From: Xylocopa sonorina | Taxonomy: Eukaryota > Arthropoda > Insecta > Hymenoptera > Apidae | Reading direction: 5' to 3' | NCBI RefSeq assembly: GCF_050948175.1 | Contig: NW_027490388.1 | Coordinates: 186,001-250,000, forward strand | DNA: 64,000 nucleotides | Shown: positions 63,630 through 64,000 of the stretch, one piece after another | Layout: each line of letters starts with the position of its first letter | Position numbering within the stretch: position 1 is the stretch's first letter | Program-made: the position numbers and the translations under genes | The notes under the pieces: model-generated | Told to the model about the DNA's origin: nothing | Database searches by the model: none | What the model saw: the letters and a program-made list of their open reading frames with translations, nothing else

Positions 63630-64000
63630 ACTTCAAATGAATGTAAATGCGACACTTCTTTGCAAGGAAATAGCGTTTGCAGATGTCTACGTATCGTAGC
63701 AATAGAGTTCTTATGATTCTTAAAACGCGATATCGCATCTCTTTTCTATCTTTCATGGTAAGATATAATATGAATTGCGAAGTGTTATGTATTCCTCGTC
63801 TACACATCAAATGAATGTAAATGCGACACTTCCTTGCAAGGAAATAGCGTTTGCAGATGTCTACGTATCGCAGCAATAGAATTCTAGTGCTTCTTAAAAC
63901 GCGATATCGCATCTCATTTCTATGTTTCATGGTAAGATATAATATGATTTGCGAAGTGTTTTGTATTCCTCGTCTACGATTCAAATGAATGTAAATGCGA
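63630..64000. repeat. Block repeating 57540-57910, cut by the window edge
   Basis: Matches 57540-57910 at 6090 bp (35 x 174), including the rare CTTTTCTATCTTTCATGG allele (57646 and 63736) and GAATTCTAGTG. The match runs to the last base, so a larger duplicated block probably continues outside the window. Confidence 0.75.

Larger units (their letters stand above)
18791..64000. repeat. 174-bp tandem satellite array, right arm
   Basis: About 260 monomers of the same 174-bp satellite, in the same orientation and phase as the left arm once the inserted block is removed. Long-range spacings are multiples of 174 (1044, 1566, 3480, 7308), or multiples plus the few bases expected from visible indels. 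For example, 2107 = 12 x 174 + 19, explained by an 18-bp insertion and one extra base. There is no unique sequence over this 45 kb. The array runs past the right edge. The minus strand holds long open frames only because the period is divisible by three; they have no coding features. Confidence 0.97.
36900..64000. repeat. Satellite subfamily domain 3 (reshuffled HOR blocks)
   Basis: This stretch is marked by ATGACTTGCGAAG, GTGTTTTGTATTCC, CACTTGCTTGC and CGCAGCAATAGAATTC variants. Blocks of 3 to 20 monomers recur several times in different orders with very high identity, including a 42-monomer-offset repeat. The left limit is approximate. Confidence 0.6.

Noticed and set aside
1..64000. CRISPR array
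   Set aside because: The spacing is 174 bp and the whole monomer is repeated. There are no short repeats with unique spacers and no cas genes.
1..64000. CENP-B box in the monomer
   Set aside because: TTCG occurs on the minus strand (in CACTTCGCAAATC), but the required A and CGGG positions do not match the box pattern.
1..64000. Hammerhead ribozyme in the satellite RNA
   Set aside because: No CTGATGA core with a matching GAAA was seen on either strand of the monomer.
1..64000. Telomeric repeats, rDNA or tRNA genes
   Set aside because: No TTAGG- or TTAGGG-type runs and no recognisable rRNA or tRNA sequence were seen.

Overview
This window is almost wholly one tandem satellite DNA. A monomer of 174 bp (about 36% GC) repeats head to tail from base 1 to base 64000, about 360 copies in one orientation. 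The only break is a 1,358-bp block at 17433-18790. I see no protein-coding gene, rRNA, tRNA or CRISPR array that I can support. The long minus-strand open frames (up to 545 codons) arise because 174 is 3 x 58, so a stop-free frame of the monomer stays open through successive copies.

The window looks like a eukaryotic centromeric or pericentromeric heterochromatin block. The evidence is a nucleosome-sized monomer, nested higher-order repeats (HORs), three short dyad symmetries per monomer, no genes, and a retrotransposon remnant. CpG is not depleted: about 9 per consensus monomer against about 5.7 expected from base composition, by hand count. This suggests a genome with little germline CpG methylation, such as an insect or other invertebrate. 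The species cannot be named from this sequence, and centromere identity is inference.

Layout: 1 to about 6980 holds one subfamily mix, with 5- and 7-monomer duplications. From about 6980 to 21400, including both flanks of the inserted block, a second mix occurs, marked by TTCCCTGCAAGG, GCGTCTTCAG and GAGTGACAC variants. The 1,358-bp block starts TG, ends CA and is flanked by a 4-bp CGTA duplication. It is best read as a solo LTR of a Ty3/gypsy-like (or BEL/Pao-like) retrotransposon. Removing it with one CGTA restores a normal monomer.

From about 21400 to 36900 a divergent type-B monomer is dense. Three near-identical HOR copies lie there at 22230-33222 (19, 22 and 22 monomers; the unit is 3,827 bp). 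From about 36900 to 64000 a third mix is built from reshuffled blocks. These include a 42-monomer-offset duplication (43795-47030 and 51103-54165), two separate 9-monomer duplications, a 6-monomer duplication, and a block at the right edge that repeats sequence 6,090 bp upstream. HOR limits were read by eye and are good to a few tens of bases.
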